Positions 13,076 through 22,787 of a stretch of DNA of 64,000 nucleotides are shown here, in pieces. The DNA is from Okapia johnstoni (lineage: Eukaryota > Chordata > Mammalia > Artiodactyla > Giraffidae): assembly GCA_024291935.2 (NCBI GenBank), contig CM044310.1, positions 119,112,213-119,176,212 on the forward strand, written 5' to 3'. Position numbers and translations under genes: made by a program. Position 1 is the stretch's first letter, and each line of letters opens with the position of its first letter. Under the pieces are notes generated by a model, which was not told where the DNA came from, searched no databases, and saw only the letters and a program-made list of their open reading frames with translations.

Positions 13076-13680
13076 ATCCTCAAGGGTCTTGTCCGGGATA
13101 TTCTTTTTCTTCTTAAGGATGATCTTAGTCTCTCGAGGGCCAGTGGGGTCCCTCTGCACAGTCCACTCAGCGTTTTTGGGTCTTGGTGGTATGCTCTCTT
13201 CACCCTCCTATGATGTATCTAAGGGGCAACACTTGCAACTTTAACTGCAGTAGGGGTAGTTAGAATAACAGTATAAAGGCCCTTTCACTGAGGGGCTAGT
13301 AAATCATGTTTCCAATCTTTGACCCATACTTGGTCACCAAGTGTAAACTCATGAATCTGTTCCCCAAGGGAGAACGGCACCCTTTCTTGCACAAACCTAG
13401 TTACTTGATTTATCACCTTACCCAGTTGTTACATCTGCTGTGAAATCTCATCCCCTCTACCTGAGGCAAATTTGTTGACACCTGTTTTATTATGGGAGGG
13501 GCCTCCCATACACAATTTCCTACAGAGAATAGCCATGGGACCGTGGGGTCATCCTGAGTCTGAGCAGAGCCATCGGAAGCAAGTACATCGAGAAGCAGTC
13601 AGTCTCTATGATCCATTTGGAGAGTGTCTCTTTAAGTGTCCGGTTGGTTCGTTCCACCATCCCAGAACTCTGGGGCCTAT
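13076..13680 (-). pseudogene. ERV A pol: integrase C-terminal half
   Basis: Minus strand: the catalytic Glu region ('[13 protein letters not shown]', near 13690-13645), then the GPY/F-type C-terminal module near 13320-13215 ('KGPYTVILTTPTAVKV'). At least two in-frame stops are visible, including one just before KGPY. It continues the integrase half at 14807-15288 across the BovB insertion. Confidence 0.8.
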
Positions 13681-14806
13681 ATGCAGTGTGCAGTTCAGTT
13701 CAGTTCAGTTCCTCAGTCGTGTCCGACTCTTTGTGACCCCATGAACCGCAACACACCAGGCCTACCTGTCCATCACCAACTCCCGGAGTCCACCGAGACC
13801 CATGTCCATCGAGTTGGTGATGCCATCCAACCATCTCATCCTCTGTCATCCCCTTGTCCTCCTGCCCCCAATCCTTCCCAACATTAGGGTCTTTTCCAAT
13901 ACGTCAACTCTTCGCATGAGGTGCCCAAAGTATTGGAGTTTCAGCTTCAACAGCAGTCCTTACAATGAACACCCAAGACTGATCTCCTTTAGGATGGACT
14001 GGTTGGATCTTCTTGCAGTCCAAGGGACTCTCAAGACTCTTCTCCAACACTACAGTTCAAAAGCATCAGTTCTTCGGCGCTCAGCTTTCTTCACTGTCCA
14101 ACTCTCACATCCATACATGACTACTGGAAAAACCATAGCCTTGACTAGACGGACCTTTTTTAGCAGAGTAATGTCTCTGCTTTTCAATATGCTATCTAGG
14201 TTGGTCATAACCTTCCTTCCAATGAGTAAGAGTCTTTTAATTTCATGGCTGCAATCACCATCAGCAGTGATTTTGGAGCCCCCCAAAATTAAGTCTGACA
14301 CTGTTTCCATTGTTTCCCCATCTATTTCCCATGAGGTGATGGGACCAGATGCCATGATCTTAGTTTTCTGAATGTTGAGCTTTAAGCCAACTTTTTCACT
14401 CTCCTCTTTCACTCTCATCAAGAGACTCTTTAGTTCTTCTTCAATTTCTGCCGTAAGGGTGGTGTCATCTGCATATCTGAGGTTATTGCTATTTCTCCCA
14501 GCAATCTTGATTCCAGCTTGTGCTTCATCCAGCCCAGTGTTTCTCATGATGTACTCTGCATATAAGTTAAATAAGCAGGGTGACAATATACAGCCTTGAC
14601 GTACTCCTTTTCCTATTTGGAACCAGTCCGTTGCTCCAGGTCCAGTTCTAACCGTTGCTTCCTGACCTGCATACAGGTTTGTCAAGAGACAGGTCACATG
14701 GTCTGGTATTCCCGTCTCTTTCAGAATTTTCCACAGTTTATTGTGATCCACACAGTCAAAGGCTTTGGCATAGTAAATAAAGCAGAAATAGATGCAGTGT
14801 GCAGTT
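13681..14806 (-). mobile_element. BovB LINE inserted in ERV A integrase, with 15-bp target-site duplication
   Basis: Antisense BovB of about 1.1 kb. Its 3' tail (GTTCAGTT repeats) is at 13695-13710 and its 5' truncation at 14791. The 15-bp direct repeat ATGCAGTGTGCAGTT flanks it at 13681-13695 and 14792-14806. The minus frame 14050-14811 is open for 253 codons and carries the RT palm: 'GVRQGCILSPCLFNLYAEY' followed by the YADDT catalytic box, then the '[15 protein letters not shown]' region. The 5' endonuclease is missing and the frame ends before the BovB C-terminus, so it is inactive. Confidence 0.95.
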
Positions 14807-15290
14807 TCCATTTATTGTTTAAAGTTGTCAGCTATGAAAGCCGGGCCATTGTCTGATCCAATGCTGGTAGGAAATCCAAATCTGGGAACTATTTCCCTAA
14901 GCAGCCACCGGGCTACTTCTGATGCTCTTTCAGTCCGGGTAGGAAACACTTCTACCCATCCCGAGAATGTACATACCACGATCAGCAGGTAACGGTAGTG
15001 TCGGTGAGGTTTCATTTCAGTGAAGTCCACTTCCAGGTGTTCAAAGGGCAGCGTGCCTTTCAGCTGAATCCCCAGAGGTTTTTGTCTGTGCCGAGAGGCA
15101 GCATTGACCTGTGAGCAGGCCGTGCAGTTCTGAGGTTCTGTCCTGCATAGGGAAGAGAGGTGGGGAACCAAGAAATATTTTCGAATTAGCTCTTCCAATA
15201 TATCATGTCCTAGGTGGGATGCTTGGTGTGTTTGGCTTACCAGTGTGGGTGCCAGCTCCTCCGGTACCAATAAGTTGCCACTTGGCAATT
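14807..15290 (-). pseudogene. ERV A pol: integrase N-terminal half
   Basis: An open minus frame of 158 codons with the HHCC zinc module (H-x3-H … C-x2-C, about residues 21-64) and the first two catalytic Asp residues: 'VDFTE' and 'GSDNGPAF'. The third catalytic residue lies beyond the BovB insertion. In an undisturbed provirus it would mediate integration of viral DNA. Confidence 0.9.
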
Positions 15291-15499
15291 CCCACCGTCC
15301 CTTTTCAGTCCTGATGGCCCCCTTCCACTTTGACTGTTGGTTTTAGGCTTCAGTGGACTCCCATGTTAGCTCAGGCAGCTCCGCCAATACGAGAGCTTTA
15401 ATAGGGGCTTCACTTGTCACCCCCAGCCCTCGGCTGCTTATTTAGCGGTCTTATCTGCCAGTCTGCTTCCCCGAGCCTGGGGGGTATCCTCTTTTTGAT

Positions 15500-16440
15500 G
15501 TCCTCAGCAGTGTATGACTGCAAGGCCTTCTGGTTCCCAGACAGCATCTAGTAGGGTCAGGATTTCTGCTTTATTTTTAATGTCCTTTCTGTTGGCTGTC
15601 AGAAGACCTCTCTCTGTATATAAAGCCCCACGTACATGTAAAGTAGCAAAAGCATACCTGGAGTCTGTGTAAATGTCTGTCTTCTTACCTTTTGACAGCT
15701 GGAGGGTCCAGATTAGAGCATATAGTTTGACCCGCTGAGCAGACCAGTGTGATGGCAGAGAGCTAGCTTCAACGAAGGTTTCTTCCATGACTGCTGTATA
15801 TCCCGACAGTCGTCCTTGTTTCACCAGGCTGGTGCCATTGCTGTGCAGGACCCAATATGGCTCCGGGATTGGCTGGTTCTCAAGTCAGGTCTGCTGGCAT
15901 AAACTTCTTCTAGGATTTCCTTGCAATCATGTGAGGGCCCACCTTCTCCCACAGGAAGGTGAGCGGCAGGATTCAGGGCCTGACAAGGCTCAGTAGTAAC
16001 ATGGGGGTTCTAACATAACAGTCTCTGGTACTGAGCAACCCGGGATGTCAACAGCTGTTTATGGGGGCCCCCTCGTAGGAGAGTGTTGACCTCATGTGGG
16101 ACTTTTACAATCAAATCTTAGCCCAAAGTCAGCTTGGTTGCCTCTGAAACCAGTAAGGCAACCACAGCAACTGCCCGTAGGCATCCCGCCCACCCAGTGG
16201 CAGCATTGTCCAGCCGTTTCAAGAGAGAAGCCACAGGTCTGTCCCATGTCCCCAGGCTGGGACAACACTCCCATAGCCACCTTGTCCTTTTCAGTCACGT
16301 AAAGAGTAAACAGCCAAGCAAGGTCTGGCAGGCCCAAGGCAGGTGCTGACATAATTGTACTGGGTTTGAGTTCTATTACCACTGGGACTTGTTTTGCAAG
16401 CCTGGGAGTGTTGTCTTCTGCCCAGACCTCTGGGAATTGT
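15500..16440 (-). pseudogene. ERV A pol: RT start joined to RNase H, catalytic RT core missing
   Basis: From high to low coordinates: an RT N-terminal segment ('FPEVWAEDNTPRLAKQVP', about 16440-16370) runs straight into the connection/RNase H start ('ALGLPDLAWLFTLYVTEKDK', about 16330-16270). The RNase H body with 'DIYTDSRYAFATLHVRGA' follows (15824-15504). The segment that should hold the YxDD catalytic box is absent. Several frameshifts lie between 16090 and 15830. Confidence 0.8.
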
Positions 16441-16446
16441 TGAGTT

Positions 16447-16448
<2 letters not shown>

Positions 16449-16507
<59 letters not shown>
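16449..16507. repeat. (CT)n microsatellite inside ERV A pol
   Basis: About 26 uninterrupted CT units followed by TTCTCTC. It sits at the protease-RT boundary of the provirus and translates to Arg-Glu repeats on the minus strand, a low-complexity artefact. Confidence 0.98.
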
Positions 16508-16559
16508 GACTTTCAGCCCATCCGGTTTCCCTTCCGAGAGATTGTGCAACCTCCATTTA

Positions 16560-16770
16560 TTTTTGAGGGGTTACTAAGAGGAAGAGTTAATAAGTGGTTG
16601 GGCCCACTCAAAAAGTGGGTCTTTCATGGGAGTGGGGAAGGTCACTTGTGCCCCTAAGTTAGACAGCAAGTCTCTTCCCAACAAAGGTACTGGGCATTGA
16701 GGGATGAATAAAAAATTCATGAGTCACTTGGTGTCCCCCCATCTGATATTTTCAGGGGAGGCTTGAAACA
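16560..16770 (-). pseudogene. ERV A protease remnant
   Basis: Near 16720-16640 the minus strand reads 'PVPLLGRDLLSNLGAQ', the C-terminal hallmark of gammaretroviral proteases. The catalytic DTGA box is not seen, so only the C-terminal part survives. Confidence 0.65.
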
Positions 16771-16966
16771 CAAAGGCTGCATTTATCACCATCTGCGTAT
16801 AAACCATACAGCCCTCGCACACTCTTTTGTAGAACTCAGAGGGTGATTCACTTTCCCTTTGAATCACTTCGGAGGATTTTGCCCTACTTATAGGTTTTCG
16901 GGCCCCCTCCTCTTGAGACCTTGTAAAATGGCTGCCCGATATCTCTCCAGGCAGCCCCTCCCTTCC

Positions 16967-17191
16967 TCATAGTCTCAACTGAGCCTCCCTTATAGTCTCA
17001 ACTGAGCCTCTCATAGGGGTGGCTAGTTCTGCCCACCGCTGCAGGTTTGCAGTACCCTCAGGTGCCATTTCTCTTAGCCATTTTCTAGCCTCAGTTAGGA
17101 TCCTGTGTCTGTCCTCAGTGCTGAAGAGGGAGATTAGAAGTTGGATTATCTCATCCCATGTAGGGCAGTGGGTTCGAAAAATAGTCTCCAT
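16967..17191 (-). pseudogene. ERV A gag capsid fragment
   Basis: An open minus frame of 74 codons with 'CPTWDEIIQLLISLFSTEDR' and a following 'EARKWLREMAPEGT', the conserved gammaretroviral capsid C-terminal region. The flanking gag is frameshifted. About 17192-17940 is probably more gag, with no convincing frame. Confidence 0.8.
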
Positions 17192-17939
17192 TAGTCAAAT
17201 CTGGTAATAATAGGCTACAGGGGTGCTGATGGACGTGGCCGTCTGCCCCCTGAACCAGAGGCTGCTGTAACTCTCTCGGGGGCATTTGTCTGCAGCCTCT
17301 GTTTGATTCTGGTGTCTCCTTTCCCCTTCCTGTCAGTACTCACTGGGTGTAGCTTGGGCGGTTCAGCTGCAGCCGGATCCTGGAAGTGCTGGCCAGAGGC
17401 TTCTGCCACCGGGATCTGAGCCTGCCCAAGGGGCGGCTCTACGACCTCCGGGAGAGCTGGCGGAGGATAGCGGCTGCTGCAGGAGCTTCACCGGGCCCTG
17501 GACTGGGCATTAAGGCGCCCTCCGGTCCTGGTGGAGCACTGGGTGGTGGGCATGTCATCATTCAGTATGGGAGAGGGGCAGGTCATCCTCGTGCAAATCC
17601 TGCCAGATCCCAGAGGGAGAAGTCGGATTGGCGTGTCTTCACCTTCCAGTCAACACGACTGAACCAGAACTCCATGTGGTCCAAGACTGTATCTCCCTTA
17701 AAGTTCATTCTTACTGGGAGCCGTTCTGGAACTACTGCCAGATGACAGTCACGGCACCGCTCAAGAAGAAATTGCAAATCGGTTTCTCTCCTGGATTGGA
17801 ACCTTCCCTCCTTCCTCTTTCTGTGCTTTTGTTGTGGCTAACTGTTTCATTCCTTGATGGCTGGAGTTGTAGGGGCTTCCGTGATGAGGTCATGAGAGTC
17901 CAGGAAAAAGAAAAATGATCCCTTGCCCCAGAGAAACAT

Positions 17940-18640
17940 TCCAAAAATGATTAAACCTACCGAGGCCTTTGACTTGTGGGTCCCTAACACTCAACCAGGG
18001 AATAGGCCATGATCATTTGGAAAACAAGCCCTAAGCCTATTGTGACCTGGCCTCATGAGGAAATTGTTATTGATGACTGGAAAACCTGGGTCACGTATGA
18101 GGGAAAATTACAGAAACTAAGCCAATTGCCTTTTCCCCTCAGAATGTAAGCATAAACGGAAAAGAACTATATGAATTGTATTGTAAATGGTTTCTAGGTA
18201 AACGGCAAAAGACTTGTCCCTCCCAGAAATAGTCTTGTATTATGTGGGTAGATGGTAAACAAACCATCACTGACAATGGCTGTACTATGAGAAACTTTGG
18301 CACTTAGACACCACTACAGTACTTATTCACTGAAGCAAGACGCTGTATTCGCGGGTGTAGCAGGCTGTACAGAATAAGTAGATGGAATGATATGATTCAT
18401 AGACTATGTTTTAGTAAAATAAAAATAGGTTTCGGGGTAAACATGTAACCAAAATGTGACAAAGGACTAGGAAAAAACTTTTAACACATCTTAGAATCAG
18501 GGGATGTTGATCTGAACGGAAAAATATTGTAAGAGTCATTACGTAGAAGAACATGTGCTATATAAATAGAGACCAAAGCAATAAAGATTATGGTCCTTGG
18601 GCCATCAAAAAAACTCTGTTTCTTTCTTTCCTCTTGCCAA
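17940..18640 (+). mobile_element. Opposite-strand insert: possible env-LTR scrap of another ERV
   Basis: Here the plus strand, not the minus, looks decayed-coding: an open 46-codon stretch at about 18009-18149 ('SPKPIVTWPHEEIVIDDWKT') and further pieces to 18290 in shifted frames. Downstream comes an LTR-like promoter/terminator pair: TATATAAATAG at 18559 and AATAAAG at 18580. This suggests a plus-oriented envelope plus LTR fragment, perhaps of betaretroviral type, lodged in the ERV A leader. The family call is a guess. Confidence 0.35.
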
Positions 18641-19314
18641 CGCCGTTCATGCCTTGGGGACCCCTGGACCAGCTGGAGCGGGACTCCGGCACATTCTGCC
18701 TTAGTGGGCTTGATCAGGTGTGGATGAAAACACAGATGGGTTAAATATCCTGCATCCCAGGCTGTCTCCGGAAAAGCCAATTCATACTCACTTATGTATC
18801 CCACTCCTTCTAGCCTGACAATTCCAAGGGGGTCAAGAATTTCACGGCAGATGGGACACCTCCTGGGGGAGGGTAGAATACGAGCACACAAGGACGAAGT
18901 TTCTTCTCCTAAAAATCCCTTGGCGATTGCTTGGTAATAATCTTCCCCAAGACAGCGTGGACACACCTCCTAAATGACCTTCCTAAATTTCCTTTCTAAG
19001 CCCCAACATGCTCTTTCGTCTATGTACCAAGCAATTGCTGCCACCTGCCTATTCCAGGCTCCTGTGGGTCCTTGCCCCTTCTAGTCCCTCCCAGGGGGGT
19101 GATCAGGCTCCCTTTTCCACCCTGCCGGGTGGGTTCCTTGTCACCTGAGCGCTCAGTTCCCCTGCTGCAGTCCACTACCTGCTAACGTGAAAGGTCCGGG
19201 CGTTGAGAAGCAGAATCCTTCCAGAAGGGCGAGACGCCTTTGCCTATCTAGAAGATTCAAGCCTCAAAGCCTCGGAGTAGTCCCAAATGGACTTGTCTCC
19301 TTAAAGTGAGAAGT
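18641..19314 (-). other. ERV A 5' leader
   Basis: Lies between the primer-binding site and gag. A minus frame 18966-18481 is open for 161 codons, but its second half is antisense to the TATA/AATAAA segment described for 17940-18640. No known product is recognised. Confidence 0.5.
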
Positions 19315-19332
19315 TTCCCGGCCAACGCACCA
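19315..19332 (-). promoter_or_regulatory. ERV A primer-binding site, tRNA-Gly type
   Basis: On the coding strand the 18 bases two positions downstream of the 5' LTR are TGGTGCGTTGGCCGGGAA. This pairs with the 3' end of tRNA-Gly (GCC) with one mismatch (G for A at position 7). Confidence 0.85.
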
Positions 19333-19334
19333 AA

Positions 19335-19796
19335 TGTAAGCCACATGTTCTGGGAAACAAACTCACTCAGAAGGACAATGCAGATAGTGGAGTGCAGTTT
19401 ATTACACTGGCGGGCCCAAGGCAGAGTCTCCTCTTAGCCAAAGACCGCGACCAGTTTTTGTGAATACCTTATATACCGTAAGTGTATGAGGTTCCCTGAA
19501 ACTAGTCTGAAGAAAAGAAAAAAGAAAGATACAATCAAAGTTAACCCACGATCATAAGCCTTAAGCCTATGTAGTTAACAGCGGACAATTATCAGTAGGC
19601 CTGTGGTCATACCCCAATAAGCAAAATAGAATGTATGATTCTATTTGGTTACACAGAAAATTAGGGTATTCTTTTAGGGGATGGAGATCCCTGGAGCTCT
19701 TCCTTCCGGGGGCCTGGTTTTCCAGTTGATATGTCGATCCATAGATACTGGGCATGTAGCTCAAAGTCCACATCCCGGCCCAAGATGGGGTCCTGC
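19335..19796 (-). mobile_element. ERV A 5' LTR, U3 edge truncated
   Basis: Aligns throughout with 11878-12341. On the plus strand it starts TGTAAGCC and its last matching bases are TCCTGCTTTC, after which the 3' LTR continues with CGGTGGAGCC but this copy enters the 111-bp repeat array. The terminal ~17 bases of U3 are thus missing. Confidence 0.85.
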
Positions 19797-20927
19797 TTTC
19801 TGTTCCCTGAGTGGTTGTGCTGGGCCTTGTGGAGTCAGGGGAACATACGGCGGGGGCAGCATTGGGTCTTCTAGTGAATCTCCCTGGAATATAGACTTTT
19901 TTCTTGCTTTCTGTTCCCTGACTGGTTGTGCTGGGCCTTGTGGAGTCAGGGGAACATACGGCGGGGGCAGCATTGGGTCTTCTAGTGAATCTCCCTGGAA
20001 TATAGACTTTTTTCTTGCTTTCTGTTCCCTGACTGGTTGTGCCGGGCCTTGTGGAGTCAGGGGAACATACGGCGGGGGCAGCATTGGGTCTTCTAGTGAA
20101 TCTCCCTGGAATATAGACTTTTTTCTTGCTTTCTGTTCCCTGAGTGGTTGTGGCGGGCCTTGTGGAGTCAGGGGAACATACGGCGGGGGCAGCATTGGGT
20201 CTTCTAGTGAATCTCCCTGGAATATAGACTATTTCCTTGCTTTCTGTTCCCTGAGTGGTTGTGCTGGGCCTTGTGGAGTCAGGGGAACATACGGCGAGGG
20301 CAGCATTGGGTCTTCAAGTGAATCTCCCTGGAATATAGACTATTTCCTTGCTTTCTGTTCCCTGAGTGGTTGTGCTGGGCCTTGTGGAGTCAGGGGAACA
20401 TACGGCGGGGGCAGCATTGGGTCTTCTAGTGAATCTCCCTGGAATATAGACTTTTTTCCTGCTTTCTGTTCCCTGAGTGGTTGTGCTGGGCCTTGTGGAG
20501 TCAGGGGAACATACGGCGGGGGCAGCATTGGGTCTTCTAATGAATCTCCCTGCAATATAGACTTTTTTCTTGCTTTCTGTTCCCTGAGTGGTTGTACTGG
20601 GCCTTGTGGAGTCAGGGGAACATACGGCGGGGGCAGCATTGGGTCTTCTAGCGAATCTCCCTGGAATATAGACTTTTTTCCTGCTTTCTGTTCCCTGACT
20701 GGTTGTGCTGGGCCTTGTGGAGTCAGGGGAACATACGGCAGGGGCAGCATTGGGTCTTCTAGTGAATCTCCCTGGAATATAGACTTTTTTCTTGCTTTCT
20801 GTTCCCTGAGTGGTTGTGCTGGGCCTTGTGGAGTGAGGGGAACATACGGCAGGGGCAGCATTGGGTCTTCTAGTGAATCTCCCTGGAATATAGACTTTTT
20901 TCTTGCTTTCTGTTCCCTGACTGGTTG
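19797..20927 (-). repeat. 111-bp tandem array in ERV B gag (PPPY-coding units)
   Basis: The marker TGTTCCCTGA/C starts at 19801, 19912, 20023, 20134, 20245, 20356, 20467, 20578, 20689, 20800 and 20911, exactly 111 bp apart: ten full units and a partial eleventh. Units differ at only a few bases. Since 111 is 3 x 37, frames run through many units on both strands. The minus frame with 'DPMLPPPYVPLTPQGP' per unit resembles the gag segment after matrix, where PPPY motifs recruit the budding machinery; two upstream units read PLPY and one PSPY. Two units (near 20229 and 20340) have a TAG in this frame. Confidence 0.95.
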
Positions 20928-21166
20928 GCCACATATACCCTACTTTGCTCCTGTCGTTTGTGCAAAATCCTGCCAATGGGGGCACGGTCAATGCGGTTAG
21001 AAGACAGGAGTTTGTGTATGGAAACTGATCTCGACATCCTGGAGTCCCAGTGACTCCCTGGTCCACTGCTTGGACAGTGGGCAGGACGAGTGCCCTCTGG
21101 CGGCCATCCAACCTCAAAGGATTGCCAATGGAGCTCACATAAATTGCAAAGCTTCGTGGGGGTCAT
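20928..21166 (-). pseudogene. ERV B gag matrix fragment
   Basis: ATG at 21164-21166 opens a frame with 'LCELHWQSFEVGWPPEGT', the gammaretroviral matrix N-terminus. The homology then shifts frame ('GVTGTPGCRDQFPYTNS') before entering the repeat array. At least one frameshift is therefore fixed. It lies directly upstream (in coding direction) of the 111-bp array, as the p12-type segment should. Confidence 0.8.
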
Positions 21167-21179
21167 CTTGACTTCATAA

Positions 21180-21654
21180 TCTCCTGCAAGTTCAGTTCAG
21201 TTCAGTCGCTCAGTTGTGTCCGACTCTTTGCAACCCCATGAATCGCAGCACGCCAGGCCTCCCTGTCCATCACCAACTCCCGGAATCTACCCAAACCCAT
21301 GTCCATCGAGTCGGTGATGCCATCCAACCATCTCATCCTCTGTAGTCCCCTTCTTCTCCTGTCCCTAGTTCTTCCCAGCATTAGGGTCTTTTCCAATGAG
21401 TCAACCCTTCTCATGAGGTGGCCAAAGTATTGGAGTTTCAGCTTCAACATCAGTCCTTCCAATGAACACCCAGGACTGATCTCCTTTAGAATGGACTGGT
21501 TGGATCTCCTTGCAGTCCAAGGGACTCTCAAGAGTCTTCTCCAACACCACCTTTCAAAAGCATCAATTTTTCGGCGCTCAGGTTTCTTCACCGTCCAACT
21601 CTCACATCCATGCAAGACTATTGCAAAAAACATAGCCTTGACGGTCTCCTGCAA
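21180..21654 (-). mobile_element. BovB 3' fragment with 10-bp target-site duplication, in ERV B leader
   Basis: Antisense BovB tail of about 455 bp, flanked by TCTCCTGCAA at 21180-21189 and 21645-21654. It separates the ERV B leader from the gag start by insertion only. Confidence 0.92.
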
Positions 21655-22765
21655 AGCCCTTCTTAAAGTTGTTTATCATGCATTCTAAAACTGTTGGCTT
21701 AGAGGAACTTCCACCCATGTTGACAAATGTAATCTACCTGGCAGGGTTTTGAGGAAAACCTAATCTCTTAGATGCCGGCTCAAGGAGTCAGTGGACAAAA
21801 GAATAATCAGTAACCAATAATTTCTCCCTCCCTGTGTATCCTGACCTGAGTTGGTGGCAAAAAGACAAACAACGGTGGGTGCCCCTTCAAAAGAGGAGAC
21901 CATTTAGGTGCCCCCTTGGCCATGCACCCAGGGGGATCTTAGGTGCCTCTTAGCACTGGCAGATCAGTATAAACCGCTGATCCAGATCTGTCTCGCAGGG
22001 AGGGACTGGGTTCCCCAGAGGCAGACAATGCCTTGAGCGTATGAGGTCACCAGGGACCTGCAAGTTAGGGTCCACTCGGACTCCGTAGCCATAAAGGCCG
22101 AGAAGCCACACAATTGAGCCTGAAGCTCAAGCGAATCAGGCAACACACGGGTTCACATTGATTTTTCCTCCACCTGGCCGCTCTCCTGAGGGAGATGTAA
22201 GATTCCTCTTAATATTGGCAGGTCGGTACAAACTCCCAAACCGGACCAGCCTCACAGGGAGGGATCAAATCCCCAAGAGGCTGGCACAGCCTTCCAGCCT
22301 TATGAGGTCATCATGGAACCACAGGTTTTGGACACTCTCAGTCTCTGTAGTCCGTGGACTGTGACGCTCACTTTCACTACCCTCAATCAGCAATCATGCA
22401 TACACAATCACTCAGAGGTTAACACAATACCTCCCTTTTCCTGAGTCCCTAAGTCTTCCTATCTGATGCTCCCTTCCTGGGAGCTCCAAGGAGGTGATCA
22501 GTCTCCTCCTTTACCCATTGGCGTAAGAACTCCTGACTGGGGACTGGTCCCGGGACATTACCTGATCCTGAGGTCATTCCTGGCGAGTTGGCCGGTCCCT
22601 GCCATGAGTCCAGTCAGGGCTCGGCCATCCAGAGGGTTGGAACACAGGTCCGAAAGAGAACCTGGAATACCACCAGGTGTCATGCCTCCTTGTCTGTCTC
22701 AGGGTCCTCTGCTCTCACCTGGCTGAGCCATCAGTCCGGTGGCTCAAGGGGCCGGTGTGGTTGGA
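21655..22765 (-). other. ERV B 5' leader with an imperfect internal duplication
   Basis: Two related blocks, about 21938-22120 and 22194-22365, share 'CAGGGAGGGA', 'CCCCAAGAGGC/CCCCAGAGGC' and 'TATGAGGTCA' at a spacing of about 256 bp. No coding frame is convincing. Leaders of this kind usually hold packaging signals and the splice donor; none can be pinned here. Confidence 0.5.
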
Positions 22766-22783
22766 ATCTCACTGGGGCCTCCA
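22766..22783 (-). promoter_or_regulatory. ERV B primer-binding site, tRNA-Gln-like
   Basis: The coding strand reads TGGAGGCCCCAGTGAGAT four bases after the LTR end, close to the complement of tRNA-Gln (three mismatches). Gln priming is common among gammaretroviral ERVs. Because of the mismatches the assignment is likely, not certain. Confidence 0.65.
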
Positions 22784-22787
22784 GAAA

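Noticed and set aside
14050..14811. 253-codon RT frame as a domesticated reverse transcriptase gene
   Set aside because: It is a 5'-truncated BovB with tail and target-site duplication; no promoter or upstream endonuclease, and the frame breaks before the C-terminus.
16092..16556. 154-codon minus frame with a long Arg-Glu repeat at its start as an RE-rich nuclear protein
   Set aside because: The repeat is simply the (CT)n microsatellite read on the minus strand, placed in front of decayed retroviral pol.
18481..18966. 161-codon leader frame with Cys pairs and a hydrophobic segment, resembling a glyco-gag-like or pre-gag product
   Set aside because: The hydrophobic part is antisense to the TATATAAATAG/AATAAAG segment of a probable inserted LTR, so it is likely chance. 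The N-terminal half has no recognised homology.
19681..21000. 439-codon plus-strand open frame with a 37-residue repeat (Cys/Gly/Ser-rich)
   Set aside because: The repeat period is a multiple of three, so any unit without a stop gives a long frame. The same array is open in two minus frames, the adjacent matrix homology is on the minus strand, and the frame has no homology or start context. Taken as an artefact of the 111-bp array.
20314..21138. 274-codon minus frame through the array as the true gag frame
   Set aside because: It joins matrix homology in its first part, but inside the array the other minus frame carries the PPPY motif with an acidic context expected of gag. This frame has no recognisable motif. 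Kept only as an alternative.
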